From Marsupella aquatica (Eukaryota > Marchantiophyta): a DNA stretch of 64,000 nucleotides. The translations under genes and the position numbers were made by a program. The stretch lies in assembly GCA_973895155.1 (NCBI GenBank), contig OZ316891.1, positions 14,074,001-14,138,000 of the forward strand, given 5' to 3'. Shown here piece after piece: positions 11,280 to 23,930 of this stretch. The notes under the pieces are model-generated. The model was not told the DNA's origin, did not search any database, and was given only the letters and a program-made list of their open reading frames with translations. Every line of letters starts with the position of its first letter. The first letter of the stretch is position 1.

Positions 11280-12575
11280 CAGTCAGCTTAAAAGTGAATA
11301 TACACATACTTTATATAGAAAAAGGCCAAATAGAGTACAAAAGAATAAACAAGAGAGGTCCCAAGTGGACAAAACCAAACGCAAAAGAAGTGAGCAAAAG
11401 GAAACCCTAAAGACCAAGAAAGAGGAACTAAAAGAAGTGAGCAAAAGGAAACCCCTAAAAACCAAGAAAGAGTAACTAAAACTACCGCAAATGGACCGAG
11501 GTCCTCATCATACCTAGCAAATGTGGCTACAAGCTAGTGGTCTACATCAAGTGTCGAAACTAGATCGGCAAGTGGGACAGGAATGTCCTCTAGGGGGGCT
11601 AGCCGCTGCGGAGTCACACTAGCACCCACTGTCAGAGATCGACGATAGACGGCCCGAGCTTGAGCACGCTGTAAGGTGACTGAAATGCGTTGGCGAAAGT
11701 GCGTGGTCAAAACAGATAGCGGGGGCCCGGTGGGACCCATCCGGCCGTGAACATCCCGAGCAGCTTGGCGAAGAAGCCCGTCGAACTGATGATGAAGACG
11801 CCCAAATATCTCAAGAGCAAGGGGCAGGAAGCTATCAGATGAAGCTCGTGCAGCATATTTGGCCTCCTTCGTTTGTGCTGCTCGTGATGCTGCTGCCCCT
11901 GCCGTTGTTGCCGCTGTCCCAATGATGTCTTGGCGCAATGGGTTTGCCACCACTACATCTGCCAAAGTACGGTGACCGTCACGGACCATGGTAAGATCCA
12001 CCCGTAACCGCTGTGATGGAGGACCAGGTAACTCGAGCACCACCTCCCGCCGCGCGCAGACCAAAGAGCCAGAGAGAACCTGAGCAGTCGCATCTCTCAC
12101 AGCGTCGTGAACAAAAATGGTTTCGCCGCCCAAACTGCATCGAAGAAGATGGACACCTGTGGCATCACAAGGCTTCCCACAAGTGCAAGTAGGAGGTAAA
12201 CCAGCAAGAAGTGGGTGGGGCAAGCCCATACGAAGACGCATGGCTGTCGCAAACTCCGCTGAAGACATCCGCAGGTGAGGAATGACTGGATTGGCCTGAA
12301 GCCAGCCTCCTGCGCCCTTCCCTCCGGAAGAAAGAATCCGAGCTCGGTCCGTGTCAGGTGCCTCGGTGAGGATGCTGGAGAGGGTGAAAGCGTGCATACG
12401 CCCAGCAAGGTCTGCCTGAAGACGGACGGGGTCCAAGGATAAAAACTCCTGGAATGAAGGTAACGCAGCTCGAACAGGATCGGGTAATGATGACCGAGCC
12501 GTGCGCAAATGAACCTGAAATGGGAGGGAACCCTCCTCGACCTCCATGAGAGATGAAAGTAAAAGTCCATTTTGA
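11280..12575 (-). mobile_element. 5'-truncated LINE-like element with restriction-like endonuclease (copy 1)
   Basis: The element comprises the C-terminal ORF (11534-12547) and a 3' tail of about 250 bp that contains two 47-bp tandem units (11384-11430 and 11431-11478, starting AAAGAAGTGAGCAAAAG). It ends in an A/T-rich AATAAAATTG-type terminus near 11270. No reverse-transcriptase domain is present upstream. Sequence beyond 12575 is AT-rich and unrelated, so the copy is 5'-truncated, as is usual for LINEs. A second, more decayed copy lies at 35.15-44.75 kb. Target-site duplications were not found. Boundaries are estimates. Confidence 0.65.
11534..12547 (-). CDS. C-terminal fragment of LINE-type polyprotein: zinc knuckle plus restriction-like endonuclease
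   Basis: An open frame of 337 codons. Visible motifs are a Cys/His cluster at residues 121-137 (C121, C123, C127, H133, C137), HDAVRD at 147-152, a Glu-rich strand LELP at 171-174, RVDL with D184, and ADVVV with D197. Ordered C/C/C/H/C, then a [RV]H[DN] helix, then [PV]D..DV strands are the arrangement seen after the RT domain of LINEs carrying a PD-(D/E)XK restriction-like endonuclease (R2/NeSL/CRE-like groups). There it nicks the target DNA. The N-terminal RT is missing, so the fragment cannot act alone. GC content is far above its flanks. The start is simply the first ATG of a truncated frame and not a real initiation site. Confidence 0.6.
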   Translation of the reverse strand: MEVEEGSLPFQVHLRTARSSLPDPVRAALPSFQEFLSLDPVRLQADLAGRMHAFTLSSILTEAPDTDRARILSSGGKGAGGWLQANPVIPHLRMSSAEFATAMRLRMGLPHPLLAGLPPTCTCGKPCDATGVHLLRCSLGGETIFVHDAVRDATAQVLSGSLVCARREVVLELPGPPSQRLRVDLTMVRDGHRTLADVVVANPLRQDIIGTAATTAGAAASRAAQTKEAKYAARASSDSFLPLALEIFGRLHHQFDGLLRQAARDVHGRMGPTGPPLSVLTTHFRQRISVTLQRAQARAVYRRSLTVGASVTPQRLAPLEDIPVPLADLVSTLDVDH

Positions 12576-12971
12576 GATTTGTTAAGAATGTAAACTTTAT
12601 TTGTTTATTTCTACAAAAGCAAGTTTTCCAACATTGAATTCAACAGGAGTCAAAATGAGAATGACAAACTTAAAATGCAACAAGCCAACTTCATCGGGGT
12701 GACCCATGATCCAACTTCCAGCATAGAGTCAAAAACTATACATATAGAAACCTGCCTTTTCAGGAGAAAGTCTCGTTATGACACCAGCACCTTGAAATTG
12801 GACATAATTTTGTGTTGTCAGTAGCTTACCTTCCTATATTTGGTACTAGATCACAAATCACGCCTTTTCATCACATCAGTCCAGTTTATATGAGGGAGAG
12901 TACTTTCCTACGGTGGGACACATCTAGATGCTGACTACTGGTTCTCACGGGAAAGCAAGATAAACTCTTCA

Positions 12972-13036
12972 CAGGGAGGTGAAAATTGGGAGTTTGGGAG
13001 CACATTTGAAAGAAATGTTAGAGTATGGTGGGTAAC
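12972..13036. repeat. Dispersed repeat A, copy 1
   Basis: About 60 bp, GGAGGTGAAAATTGGG through TTGAAAG and GTTAGAGTATGGTGGGT, matches 18019-18085 in the same orientation with roughly 80% identity by eye. Confidence 0.6.
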
Positions 13037-14805
13037 AAGAAGTCTTAAAGGATGGGTCCAATGTGTTAATTCTCTTTTCCAAATTTTTAAGATTTTCCAA
13101 AATGTCATAAAAAAACAAAACAAAAAATCATCATTTATAATTTAAATTTCCACACCTGAGATTTCACACCATAAATTACACACATGTTTAAACCACAAAT
13201 TTTCAATAATTTATATTTCCAAATTAACTCCTCAAAATAAATCTCAATATGAGAGATATCAAATGGGCTCAAAACTTAAAATCTTTCTAACAAATATCCC
13301 CTTTTGAACAAAATCACTAGCTGCATCAGAGATCTAAAGCCTTTGTCCACCAAAATCAACACTCAATTGCCCCACGAGTTGCCCCAACAACCTCTCGCTT
13401 GTTGCTAATTGCCCATTGTCCTTTACCATTGCAGCCAGTCCTAATTGCCCATTGTATCTCATCATGGACTGCCCCTCGCCCAACTTTGCACTTTGCCCTC
13501 TCAAATCCTTAGCTTCATGCATTCATGAAGCTTGTGGATCCAAAAGCCCAGCAAAAGACTCGGTGGGGGGCCCTCTAGTAAAGATATCCCTGACAAGCCC
13601 CTCACTTTGGACATAGACTTCCTTGGGCCCCCTTGTCCCTGCAACCCTTCCTCATGATCTGTGTGATTATTTTTTACCCTTTTTTGATTCATACATGGCA
13701 CATACAGTTATGTATGGCAGTCCACCAGATGTATTGTCTAGAAGTAAGTGTCAGTGTTTTATATTGCTTTAAAACACTTCTATAAAGTACATAAGAAGCT
13801 CAATTTTTAGGGTCATTTAACTGTTTTTACATTTGTTACTATGTGCATGCTGTATGCTCATTTTTATGGATTCAATTGATGCCTTGTGAATTCAAATAAT
13901 GCCTTGTGTACTAAGCTAAACAATAAAAATTTCCATTTAAGTGGCATTCTGTAAATTGCCCTGTAATACTCTACCTAAGTGCTCACCTCTAAAATTAATC
14001 CTTGGACCCCCATTTTATTTTAAGGCAGTTTACTAGAAACTTAAGCCTAGATGGACCTCCAATTCTAAAGAAAAAAAAATCAAAAATGGACAAGTCAATG
14101 TTTGATTGACACTTGAAACAGTTGCCAAGCTTACCAAGGCAACCATAATTAACATCAATCACAAAACCAGTTGCAGTATGAACTACTGTCACACTCATTG
14201 GAAAGCTAGAGAACATTGGAAACTTATGATCTCCTCAAAACTCAACTAAATCTATCAATGTTAAGTTCATTAAAAAGCTAAAGAAATTCTAAAATTCTAA
14301 AACTCCTTATTACTCGATAAAATCTGTCAATTTTAGGTTCATTCTCATGGATGGGGTCAACATTTAAGGGGTTCTATTCACATTAGAGATTATGAAATCA
14401 TGGGTAAAATCTATTTTTCAAATTACTTACTCAATTCTTATCGAACGGTGACAATGCTGAGCTCATTAGGATCGTCTCTTCAAGATCTTTCCAACGCTAT
14501 ATTATACGTGAATTTTCATTATGATTTAACTCAACAATGTCAAATAAAAAATTGCTGCGGGGAAAATTTTATGTTTTGAATAAAATCAAAATGTAAATAA
14601 AACCGTTACTATGACCAGTTTTACCTCAATCTTTTTGTCTTTTGATTTGCATGTCAATTTTGTTTTTACATTATTTTTTATGGTATGGTGTCCCAGTTTT
14701 TACAACAATGTTGTCACAAACATGAATGCATAAGTTAATTTTCTTCAAAAACAAGTCTCTTCTTGTTTGCAACGTCTCATGATAATGTGACGCGCTGTGG
14801 AGTCA

Positions 14806-14892
14806 GGAATTTTGGAAAGGACCCTTAATGGGATCTGTAAATAAAACAGGAATTTTGGAAAAGACTCCTAATGGGGGTCTGTAAATAAAACT
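14806..14892. repeat. Tandem duplication of about 44 bp
   Basis: GAATTTTGGAAAGGACCC, followed by TAATGGGATCTGTAAATAAA, is repeated once as GAATTTTGGAAAAGACTC, followed by TAATGGGGGTCTGTAAATAA. The two units are almost identical, so the duplication is relatively recent. Confidence 0.85.
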
Positions 14893-16984
14893 TTCACAAA
14901 AGTATCACCATAGAAATACTCACGTTTGATGTGATTTATTCAAAAAAAAACCTTTGGGAAAATAATATCAAATAATTGTTTAAGTACCATCTAATTTACT
15001 TGCAAAATTTTACTTTAAAACAATAGCACGGAGAATCCCCAAAACCATTGTTTCACCTTATGATAGTTCAGAAAAGACAATATTTGGAGAAGGACTTAAA
15101 GAAACTGACAGGGAACAACTAAAGAGAGTAAATCTTCCGTACCTTAGATACTACGTACCTTGCATAAGTATTTCAAACAAGAATAAATTAAATATGTGAG
15201 TGACAGGAGCTAACTACTTAGTATGTACTTTATAGAAGTATTTTCAAGCAAAATATAGTCTTCTAGAGAGTACATCTATAGTAGTTGACTGACGTACATA
15301 ACTATACTTATAATGTTAGATTAGAAAAAGGGAGGAAAAATAGTCACACAGGTCATGAGACAATGGGACCCCCAAGTCTATTTCAAAAGTGAGGGGGCTC
15401 ATAAGGGACATCTTTACCCAAAAGTCTCATAAATTCATGAACTCTTTTCAGGACTCCTTACTCTTGATGTAAGATTCACTAATCTTAATGTAAATTATTC
15501 ACAAGAATTCATGAAGAGGAATCTGTTATCAAAGTTAAAGGAATCAAGACAAAGACGGGCACAGAACATAAAGAAAATAATGAACAGAAAGATCATTTAC
15601 AACAATAAAAATGACCAACAAGTTGATTCAATTACGATTAAAAGTGTTATTAATAAAGAATTTGCAAAAAATACAATAAAACACTAACTTCAATGAAGAC
15701 AAAGAGAGTTATTAATGGATACTTTGCAGTAAAGTATAAGACAATACCAACTAAAAAAAACGACAAAGCCGATTATAAATGTTAGGAAACCTTTGGTACC
15801 TTTGCTCATGAAATGTCTGAATAAAAAATTAAAGAATGGTTTTTCTTTCTAAGTGAACCCAAATAAGTAACCATAAATATGTATTCCAAACCATCAACAT
15901 ATACAGAGAGCCCTATAGAGTGAGATATGCTTAATCTTGCCTGAAAAACCTTGCCTGATCAGCCCCCTCTAAACTTTTCTTGCCTGATAAATCCCCTCTC
16001 TATGAGCCGTACATGATGTTCTTCTAAAAGCTCTTTTAAAGTGAGATTTTGGGATCGAAAGACCAAACTGGATAAATAGTGAGTATAGACCTTTGAACCA
16101 TGAATCCTGCTCAATTTCACTGTGACTATGCCTGGTAAAAATGCATGAATTACACGGTGGTAATTGTTGTTGTAAATTGGGCCAAGCTGCTCATTTTTGC
16201 GCCTTCCAAACTATGAAATTAGGATAATCAAATGTGAAGAAATTCATGTAAATGTATTCTTTCTTGTAAAACTGTATTTGATGTTTTCTTCCATTAGGTC
16301 TTTTTGAGACTTGATGTTCAAGGAGAGCAAAGGTTGGAGGAGAGCGGACTAACAAATGTGGTGGGGAAAAGCAACGCCAGGGACAAAGGCTTTGGGAGGA
16401 GCTAATGATGGCAAAGTTTAATCAAGGCAGTTAGGTTTTTATTTCAATCGTTCTAGGCATTAGAGTTCCCTGTCTAGACCTTATTTGCAACTTTGTGTAC
16501 ATTGTTCTTCTTTGTCCATTACAGTATGTTAGAACAAATTTTCTCCCATTTGTAATCAAGATAGGCACTAGTGTTTCATCTCCGGTTTCATCTCTGTGCA
16601 ATCTCCATTATTTTGCTTAGAGTCAAATTCAATCAAATCAGCAATGAATGATTCACCCATATTGGCTGCTGCTGGGCTCCTATCAGAGCAAATGGTCATA
16701 GGGTCAATCTGGAGTTATATGGAGTCAATAACTTGGGGCATGAAGTATTCAAATGCCTCGTTATTTGCTCTTGTTGTGATGGCGCTTTCAATAACAATGA
16801 GCTCTTGCCTTAGTTTAATCCAAAGTGGTAACAAGTTAGGATAGCAGCATGTGCTGGAGAGGAGCAATTGGAATTCTACTAGAATTGTAGATATTGAAGT
16901 CTCCAATGGCATTGTAATCCAACAATTTAGCCTTTGTGCAATTGTCACCTGCAATATGCCATTTACCCCACTCAATGTACCAAC

Positions 16985-17420
16985 ACCTTGTTTGCAAATA
17001 ACTATTTTTGCTTACAAAATACGCTAAGTGTAATCTAAAGACAATGTTAACAATGTATTCCAAACCACCAGTGTTGATTGTTCACCCCAAACCTAGCGAT
17101 ATGGGTCAACAACAAATACTCTTATTGTAAAAGAAGGCTAAGTGTGATCTCAAGACAATATGGACGTTAATTTGTCTTCCAAAACCATCACTGTTGGCTA
17201 TTCACCCATGCCCTAACCGCATGGGTGAGCAAACTGCTCTTGCTGCAAAGTGTGATTTGAAGACAATATGGACATTGTCTTCTAAACCCACCGGCGTCGG
17301 CCCAGTTTCTGGTCCACATGCACACAAATGGCATGGGTGACAAAAATCCGCTCTTGTTACTAACGGGGTTGCAAAGTGTGATCTGTGACATTGTTGTCCA
17401 AATCACCAGTGTCACAAGCA
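16985..17420. repeat. Degenerate tandem array, about four units of 105-127 bp
   Basis: The core GTGTRATCTVAAGACAATRT recurs at about 17028, 17143, 17249 and 17376. Each copy is followed by a TTGTCTTCCAAACCACCA-like word and then a TGTTGRYTRTTCACCC word. Between cores a GCTCTTGTTGY word recurs. The array does not encode a protein. Confidence 0.65.
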
Positions 17421-17930
17421 CCACACAATGCATTGCCTCATAACTAGTCAAACCTTAAACTCTGAAACTATTTGAATACACAATCCATAATGTCTTCACC
17501 CAAAAATGCATAATTATGTGCGCTCCTTATTGCGTGCGGGATTGCGTGTGACACAGCATGGTAAAGGAAAGAGACGCCACAGAAATTAAAATTGTGCAGC
17601 TTATGTTGTAGATATTTCTTGTTCCAATAAATTTTAAAAATGGCATTTTAGGGATAACTTAGTCAAATGATTGCTTGAACATGTGCAAGTGTAAATTGTA
17701 AAGATTAATATAGGTAATCTGGAGATTAAAAAATTAATGATAAATTTTGTGTTTTTAAGGGCTCAAAATGGTAGCATTTTGGGGGCATTTTTTCAATGTA
17801 TTAAGATTTTGCCAAAAATTGGGATGGTTTCAGTTTCATATTGGGCATTTTTGACATTTCTGAGCAAAAGTTCTTTTAGTTTGGGGTTACTACCCATCCT
17901 TTTTAGCTTCTTGTTGGGAAAGAACGGGTG
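17421..17930. other. Intergenic DNA
   Basis: AT-rich, with short open frames only. Nothing recognised. Confidence 0.35.
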
Positions 17931-18170
17931 GAGAGTGCAGTGGTAAGTCAAGCAAAAGAGGCGAGCTTAAAACAGTGCACGAACTGGGCAAGTGTCAACA
18001 TTGGAAGGAAGTTGGATGGCAGTGAGGTGAAAATTGGGTAGAAAGGAAGAATTTTGAAAGAACAGTTAGAGTATGGTGGGTCAGAATGGGGTGTGAAGTG
18101 CAGTGGGGAGTGCACTGGCAAGTCAGGCAAAAGAGGTGAGCTGGGCCCTGGGCGAGTGTGGACAGCAAGA
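17931..18170. repeat. Imperfect tandem duplication, about 160-bp spacing, plus dispersed repeat A copy 2
   Basis: GAGTGCAGTGGTAAGTCAAG, continuing through CAAAAGAGGCGAGC and GGGCAAGTGT (about 17933), recurs as GAGTGCACTGGCAAGTCAGG, continuing through CAAAAGAGGTGAGC and GGGCGAGTGT (about 18104). Between the halves lies the dispersed repeat shared with 12972-13036. The strand is purine-rich and looks like mutated transposon DNA. Confidence 0.55.
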
Positions 18171-19759
18171 AGAGTTGAAGGTAAGGTAGACAGCAATGGC
18201 GCAGATGGGGAGAAGAATTTAACTAACATGTTGGGGCCAGTTTGGTTGGCCGGGGTAGACAATAGTAGGGAGGGCATGGAGGGGAATTGGAACGGGAATA
18301 GTTGTGGGCGGATGGGCAAATTAAAGTTGAGTAGATACATTACAGGCAGTCTGTCCAAACACCTGTACAAGGCATGCATCTGCAGGGCTGCTGGTTGAGT
18401 TGGAAAGTATTGGATAGAAGACTGTTACCAATTAAAATAGATTACTGTCTTCAAAGATATTGACACAAAAGATTATTTGCCCATAAAAAACTGTCTAGCT
18501 TGCAAAGGAAAAATACAACAGTTTTTAATAATCTCTTTTGGTCTCTGCACCCACAACTCAGTAAGCCAAGTGGGGAGGGCTGGGTGAGCTTCAAAGAGAG
18601 AATAACCCAGGTTTTGGGCTATAGTCCGTGGCCAATTCTTTTTCTTGTGGATGTGGTAGCCAAAGTCTCTACGGATGAATGGGCCAAAATGGAGGTGAGT
18701 TCAGGGTGGGTGGGTGGGGTAGGGGGTGGGAACCCAATTGCCCCACACAAATCTCCTCCCCCTACGAGTGTCACACATATGCATTGATTCCCACTCACAC
18801 CCTTGCTCTAACCCTCATGGTGGCAAATTACTATGGGTAGGTAGCTACAGTACCATGCCAAGAGGGGCATATTCCTCTATCCCGCCCCGGCCCTTTGCAA
18901 GAACAACATCACGGGATGGCAAGAGGGTGAATGGAAATCAAGGCTAAGGTATCAGCCAAGCACCTGTACTTGAATTGACAAGTCTGCCCAGCCCGTCATG
19001 TTTCTTCCTTTCTTGTGAGTACAACCCTGTTTTGAGAGAAAATGAGGGCAAGTATAATTCAACAGATAAAATTGGACTCCCTGGAGACATTCTGGTTTTT
19101 TTAATATGTTGTTTTCGCTACACATGTAGAAGGGAAGCAATTAAGCGGAGTTAGCATATATCTTGGTATAATAGAAAAACTATTTAAACTAGTTGATTGA
19201 TTGGAGCATGAGGTTTATTTAAGGGCACTTGGGATAAAAGATGAAAGAGGACACAGGGGAGTCACAATGCACTAAGCAGAAGGACAATGAAGGGCAAATA
19301 TGTAAAGGTGATAGAGGCAATTTTCATGCAGCCTAGTTCAAATAACTCAAGTGTGATAGTATGTGCTTTACAGTGTAGTATGCACAAAAGTGGCAGCTTG
19401 TTTGTACTTAGTCTATGTCTCAACAGGGTTTGATGCTATTCTCACTTTATATGGTCACACTTCCCATTCATTCCTTTGGATTAGACTGATCATTGTACCT
19501 GCCATCTAAACTTCCTTCTTTACAAAGACTACCTTTTGCTATCTTTCAGGTTTTCCCATCTTGGAATGGTGAAGATAGTTGATTGACAAACTTGGTAGGG
19601 ATCAAACCACATGAAAGACATGGCTGGTTTAGCCTGGGTTGCAGGCTAAACCCCAGACTAAATACATTTGAGCCATCCCTCACTTCCATTTGAAGTATGT
19701 CAATCTACTAACATAGCTCTACACTTTCATTGGCCCATGCTTTGCTTCCCCGATCGAGC

Positions 19760-19761
<2 letters not shown>
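18171..19761. other. Intergenic DNA with a G-rich tract
   Basis: No gene is supported. At 18704-18730 the plus strand carries six runs of three or more G separated by one or two bases, a textbook G-quadruplex-forming pattern. The remainder holds short open frames only. Confidence 0.4.

Positions 19762-19801
<40 letters not shown>
19762..19801. repeat. AC dinucleotide microsatellite
   Basis: About 20 uninterrupted AC units, probably length-polymorphic. Confidence 0.97.
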
Positions 19802-19803
<2 letters not shown>

Positions 19804-22800
19804 AAGCCTGGATGGAGTGGCAAAGTTGGGACGAACTTGCTCAACCTTGAAATTGATTCAGATAACATTCTCTACATTTTTCACTCAAATGCACCAATAA
19901 ATGGCCGCCTTATTGTTTGCAGCTGGTTTCCTTTACATTATTGAACAGGTCTTCTTGGTAGCTTGACTACCTTGAACCTGAACGACGTCAAGATGTCGTT
20001 GGCATTACTCAGGATCACCAGTTTTTGCTTGGCCCACATGAAAATTTCCAAAGTCATGATTTATACTATTTTCCCTTGTTTGTAATCATCATAAATGTAG
20101 CGAATGATCTCCAAAAAGTCTCAAACTTTTCCAAGAAATAGACCAAACATCAGAGACCAAGCTGGAAAATAATTCAGCAGAAATGGAGATCATTAAGTCC
20201 TTCAAATAAAGTGACACATCTGCCAAAATCAGGGTTTTGTGGCAAACAGTTGACAACTTTGACAATCCTGTCGATTAAGTTGTCAAGATGTCACCTGCAT
20301 TTTAAAATGTGCTATGCTCTCACAAATTTTGTGAGAACTCACCAGCCGCTCAAATCTGTGATGTGGGAGCATTCTAGTGGCACAGATGTTTCTGATTAAC
20401 CTGACTTCCATTTCACTCATCCATTTTGTTGTCTTTCAATTTTGCTGAGATTATAGCTTCAAGATGAATAAGCTCCATTCTTCTCCTGGCAACAGTGTTG
20501 AGCCATTCAGACCACATTACACGAAGCAGGGGGCATTTTCAAAAAACACAATTTGACGTGAAACTACTTTTTTGCGAGGGTTGTCAAAGTTGTCAACTGT
20601 GACATGCCTACCAGTTTTGTTTTCTTTCTGGTGTAAACTCAGTGCTCATTTCACACAATCCATGGGGATGGGCAGGGACAACGTCTTGGTCCATCCGGGC
20701 TCCAGATTCTTACATCCCATACAGAGAGTCAAATTTTGATTATTCTGTTGTTGATAAGATATCAGGTGTAGTTTGCAATAAAATGCCTTTTGAATTTTAA
20801 AAAAAGTAAAAAAATTGACTCCACAAAGTATTAAACATTGGGTTGTAGGAACTTTTTATTGAATGCCATCCACACAAGTTCAGTTTTACAGGCCTTAGTT
20901 GTTGCGGACCCATTGCAAAAGCCCCTTAGTCCAAGAAGGCACCTAATGAAGATGTAATGAGCAATTTCTGGAAGCACCATCATGAGCTCCAGGTCGGCCT
21001 GAATGCGATGCTATGTGTAGCATCTCCAATAAAGTCATGGGCAGAAAGGTATGGCCCCAACTATATACAGGATAGGGGCAACAAATAGGGGACCAAAGTT
21101 AGTCTGGTAGTGACAAACAAAGCATAGCAGAGGTTGGTTGGCTTCCAACTTTAGTTACAGCTTGAGGAGGGGTGGTCATGACAATCCATTTATGCGGCTA
21201 GTTGGCGGTGACTTCAAGACTGTCCATGGGGAACGGACCATAGCTTGAGATCATGCACCCTGATAGCTTGAGATTTGCAGGTGACCTCAAGGAGCTAGTA
21301 GGTACGTTGCAGGTGACAAGGGCTCCCAAGGGACGAGGTGTGTAGCTGGACCCCAGATTGCGGTTGGGGTCCTACATTTGTGCCATGGGAGCATAGTTTA
21401 CACACAATGTCACATAGGAGTCACAAGCTTGGACAACATCTCCATCCAAATAGTGGAACTAGGATTACACCCCAAAACCTCTATGTATAAAGTAGGGCAG
21501 TTTTACTCCAATGGATGCTACCCTTATTCGGGCCCTTATTATCCAGATACATGTTTGCATAGATCCCAGGTGAGCTTAAAATCGTACCTTGGCAAAATGT
21601 TCATGGTGGAGATGCCATTGGATATATATCCAAGTGACCAGGGACCCAAGATAGGGAAGGAGTAAATCTAAAAACCTCAGGAAGACCAATTGAAAGGGCC
21701 AAAAAGCCAAAGAGTTCCCTAAATCAGCAAAGGATCTAAGAGCATTCCCATTGGTCTTGGTATACTAGGCTCACTATCAAATTAAAAGTAGTGTGTCTCA
21801 ATCTTGGCAAGGTTCCCCACCCAACATAGGAACTTGTATCAAAGTGCACAGTACTTGCAGTGGTGGACTTGGGTAGTGGTGTCAAACCTTGCCACCTAGG
21901 ACACTCACCAAGCGCAACACTTTTGCCTTAGAACTCTTGGTGCCCAAACACATCCATGGAACTCCACAAGTGAGCACACAATGCCTCTATCATCGCCAAC
22001 GGAAACTCCCATACAAAGTTGCAGTTGATCCTCATTGTGATTGTCTCTCCGTGGCTTCTACTATCTGCACAAGCAACCAACCCAATTGACAAGTAACTTG
22101 CCTTGATCTTGGATCCCAAGACCATTGTCGATCTTGCCTCAAGTTCAACAGTTGTTAGAAAGTTGGTCAGCGAAGAGAGTCTCCCAGGCCCACATGGGCT
22201 TGCCATATTTAAGTTGAAGAAAAGGTTGGCACCCATTGTTCATCCAAAATAGCCCCTCCATCGCATATTGCCCAAACTTCCCCACTTTCTATTTGTCACC
22301 AGATGACCATCCTACCTCAATCTAGGACATGCACATAGCCCAAATAGCTAGTTTGTCCTAAAGCTTATCCCAAACAACAAGACCTGCAGTTCAGCCCCAA
22401 CTCTAGTAACCATCTCTGTGACTCTAACTCAATTGGGAGTCCCGCTGGGAGTCCAAGGAAAAGAGACACTTGGACCTCAACCAGCCGCTCAACACCCATT
22501 GTACTTTGCATTGCCTCCCCACGCAAGCTCCTGTGGGAAACTAAACGCGGCTTGGCTACTATTTTGGCAAGTGACAAGATAGCCCTTGCAAACCATGAAG
22601 ACCAAAGGCACCCCCAAACCCAGATGAGACCAGGATGATATAATCATTCTTGAGAGCTTTTTAACACATTCAATAATCCTTCGACACACTTCCCATTGAG
22701 GAGATATTGTCTTAGTTTTCTGTTTTTATATTTCCCCGTAGTAGCGCAACCGTCGTGTTTCATGACTTGGGCTTGCCCTTCCCTAATATATGCTTCTGGA

Positions 22801-23930
22801 GACCTGTCATCCTCGTACTAACTTTGGTCCCCGATTTTTGGCTTTCTACCTAGATCAAACCCAATTGATTGCATGCCTGGACACGAAACTAACTTGTTAG
22901 GCCCATAACTTTCTAGTTAGACGTATGTAGGTGAAGCGTCGCCCGTTGTGATTGGGATGACGTAGTGCTCATGCTTGGGCCCTGAGAACACGTCATCAGT
23001 TGGGGGTCCCGGATGCCCGCCCGGATGGCTACCCCTTAGCCGCACCGAATCTCATGCATCAAGCGTGCATTCTGCATGAACTAGATTTCTTTGGCGATGG
23101 GCCTGAGAGGAGCTCTCACTCAAGCCCTCAAAGTCAGAATCTGTTTTGGGGTCTAGACATTCTGCCCTAAGCTCGACCCTTCCCATGATCCGACCTGCTC
23201 CCAACGCCAGTCTAAGTTCTTTGTGTGTGCCACTAGCTCAATGTATTGTATTTGCTAGTGAAATGTTTTCTTGCCCACAAATCTTGCAGTACTTAGTTTC
23301 CACCGGATAGCTGCCCGGGGGCCTGGGCCATAGAGGAGCTCAACGTCGGAGTCAATGACGCTGGAGCTGATTGGTAAGGTAGTCGAGTTCTGCGACTTGG
23401 GTCCAGGCCCATTTTTGATGTATGGGAGTCATCAATTTCCAATGTCTGGAGTGGCCTTCCGGGTTAACTGTTGCTGGTGGGGTGTAGTGGCCTCTCTACC
23501 TGTCCGCTTGTTGGGTGGCAGTCTGGCGAGCTTAGCTCCAAATCTGGCAGCCCAGAAACCTCCCTTTCCGCAGTACCATGTGCTTGTGGGAGTTCCCATT
23601 TGGATTCCCTTGGTTATAATTTGCCAAAATCCCCCTGGCCCAGCGGTTCACCAAGTCCTGCGGGCATGGTCTAAGAAAGTAAAGCCCTCCCCAACAGCAA
23701 ACTGACAAGTCCTGTAAACTCCAAAGGAAGATATAAAGTAGCGAGTTAAAAACGCAAACTCGTATCTAAACTGTTCGGTAACTCCATTTCGTAAAAAGTT
23801 CCATGATTTGAATTAGTACTGGTCATGTCGTTACCCTCCTCGCTTTCAGCTCTTTGAGCAGCGATCGGGTTCTGTAATCAGCGGATTGATTATTTCTGAA
23901 TATTGTGAGTGTCTAGTCGCGATGTGCCCT
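19802..23930. other. Intergenic DNA, possibly with transposon remnants
   Basis: No intact gene. Between about 21.0 and 23.7 kb the sequence is GC-richer than its surroundings and holds medium open frames in both strands (for example 102 codons on the minus strand at 21928-22236 and 116 on the plus strand at 23355-23705). These lack recognisable domains and are interrupted by stops. They may be a heavily mutated mobile element, but I cannot assign a class. Confidence 0.35.

Larger units (their letters stand above)
12576..16980. other. AT-rich intergenic DNA
   Basis: No gene is supported. Local items are listed separately: a direct repeat at 14806-14892 and one half of a dispersed repeat at 12972-13036. 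At 13330-13700 a minus-strand open stretch with repeated GQL words looks like decayed transposon-type sequence, but no family is recognised. Confidence 0.4.

Noticed and set aside
11395-11470. AAACCCTAAA words resembling telomere repeats
   Set aside because: Only two copies, 47 bp apart, inside the tandem duplication of the LINE tail and with different spacing.
17948-18379. Pro/Ser-rich frame of 143 codons on the minus strand and its plus-strand shadow
   Set aside because: Composition follows from a purine-rich, CpG-poor plus strand with an internal duplication. No domain.
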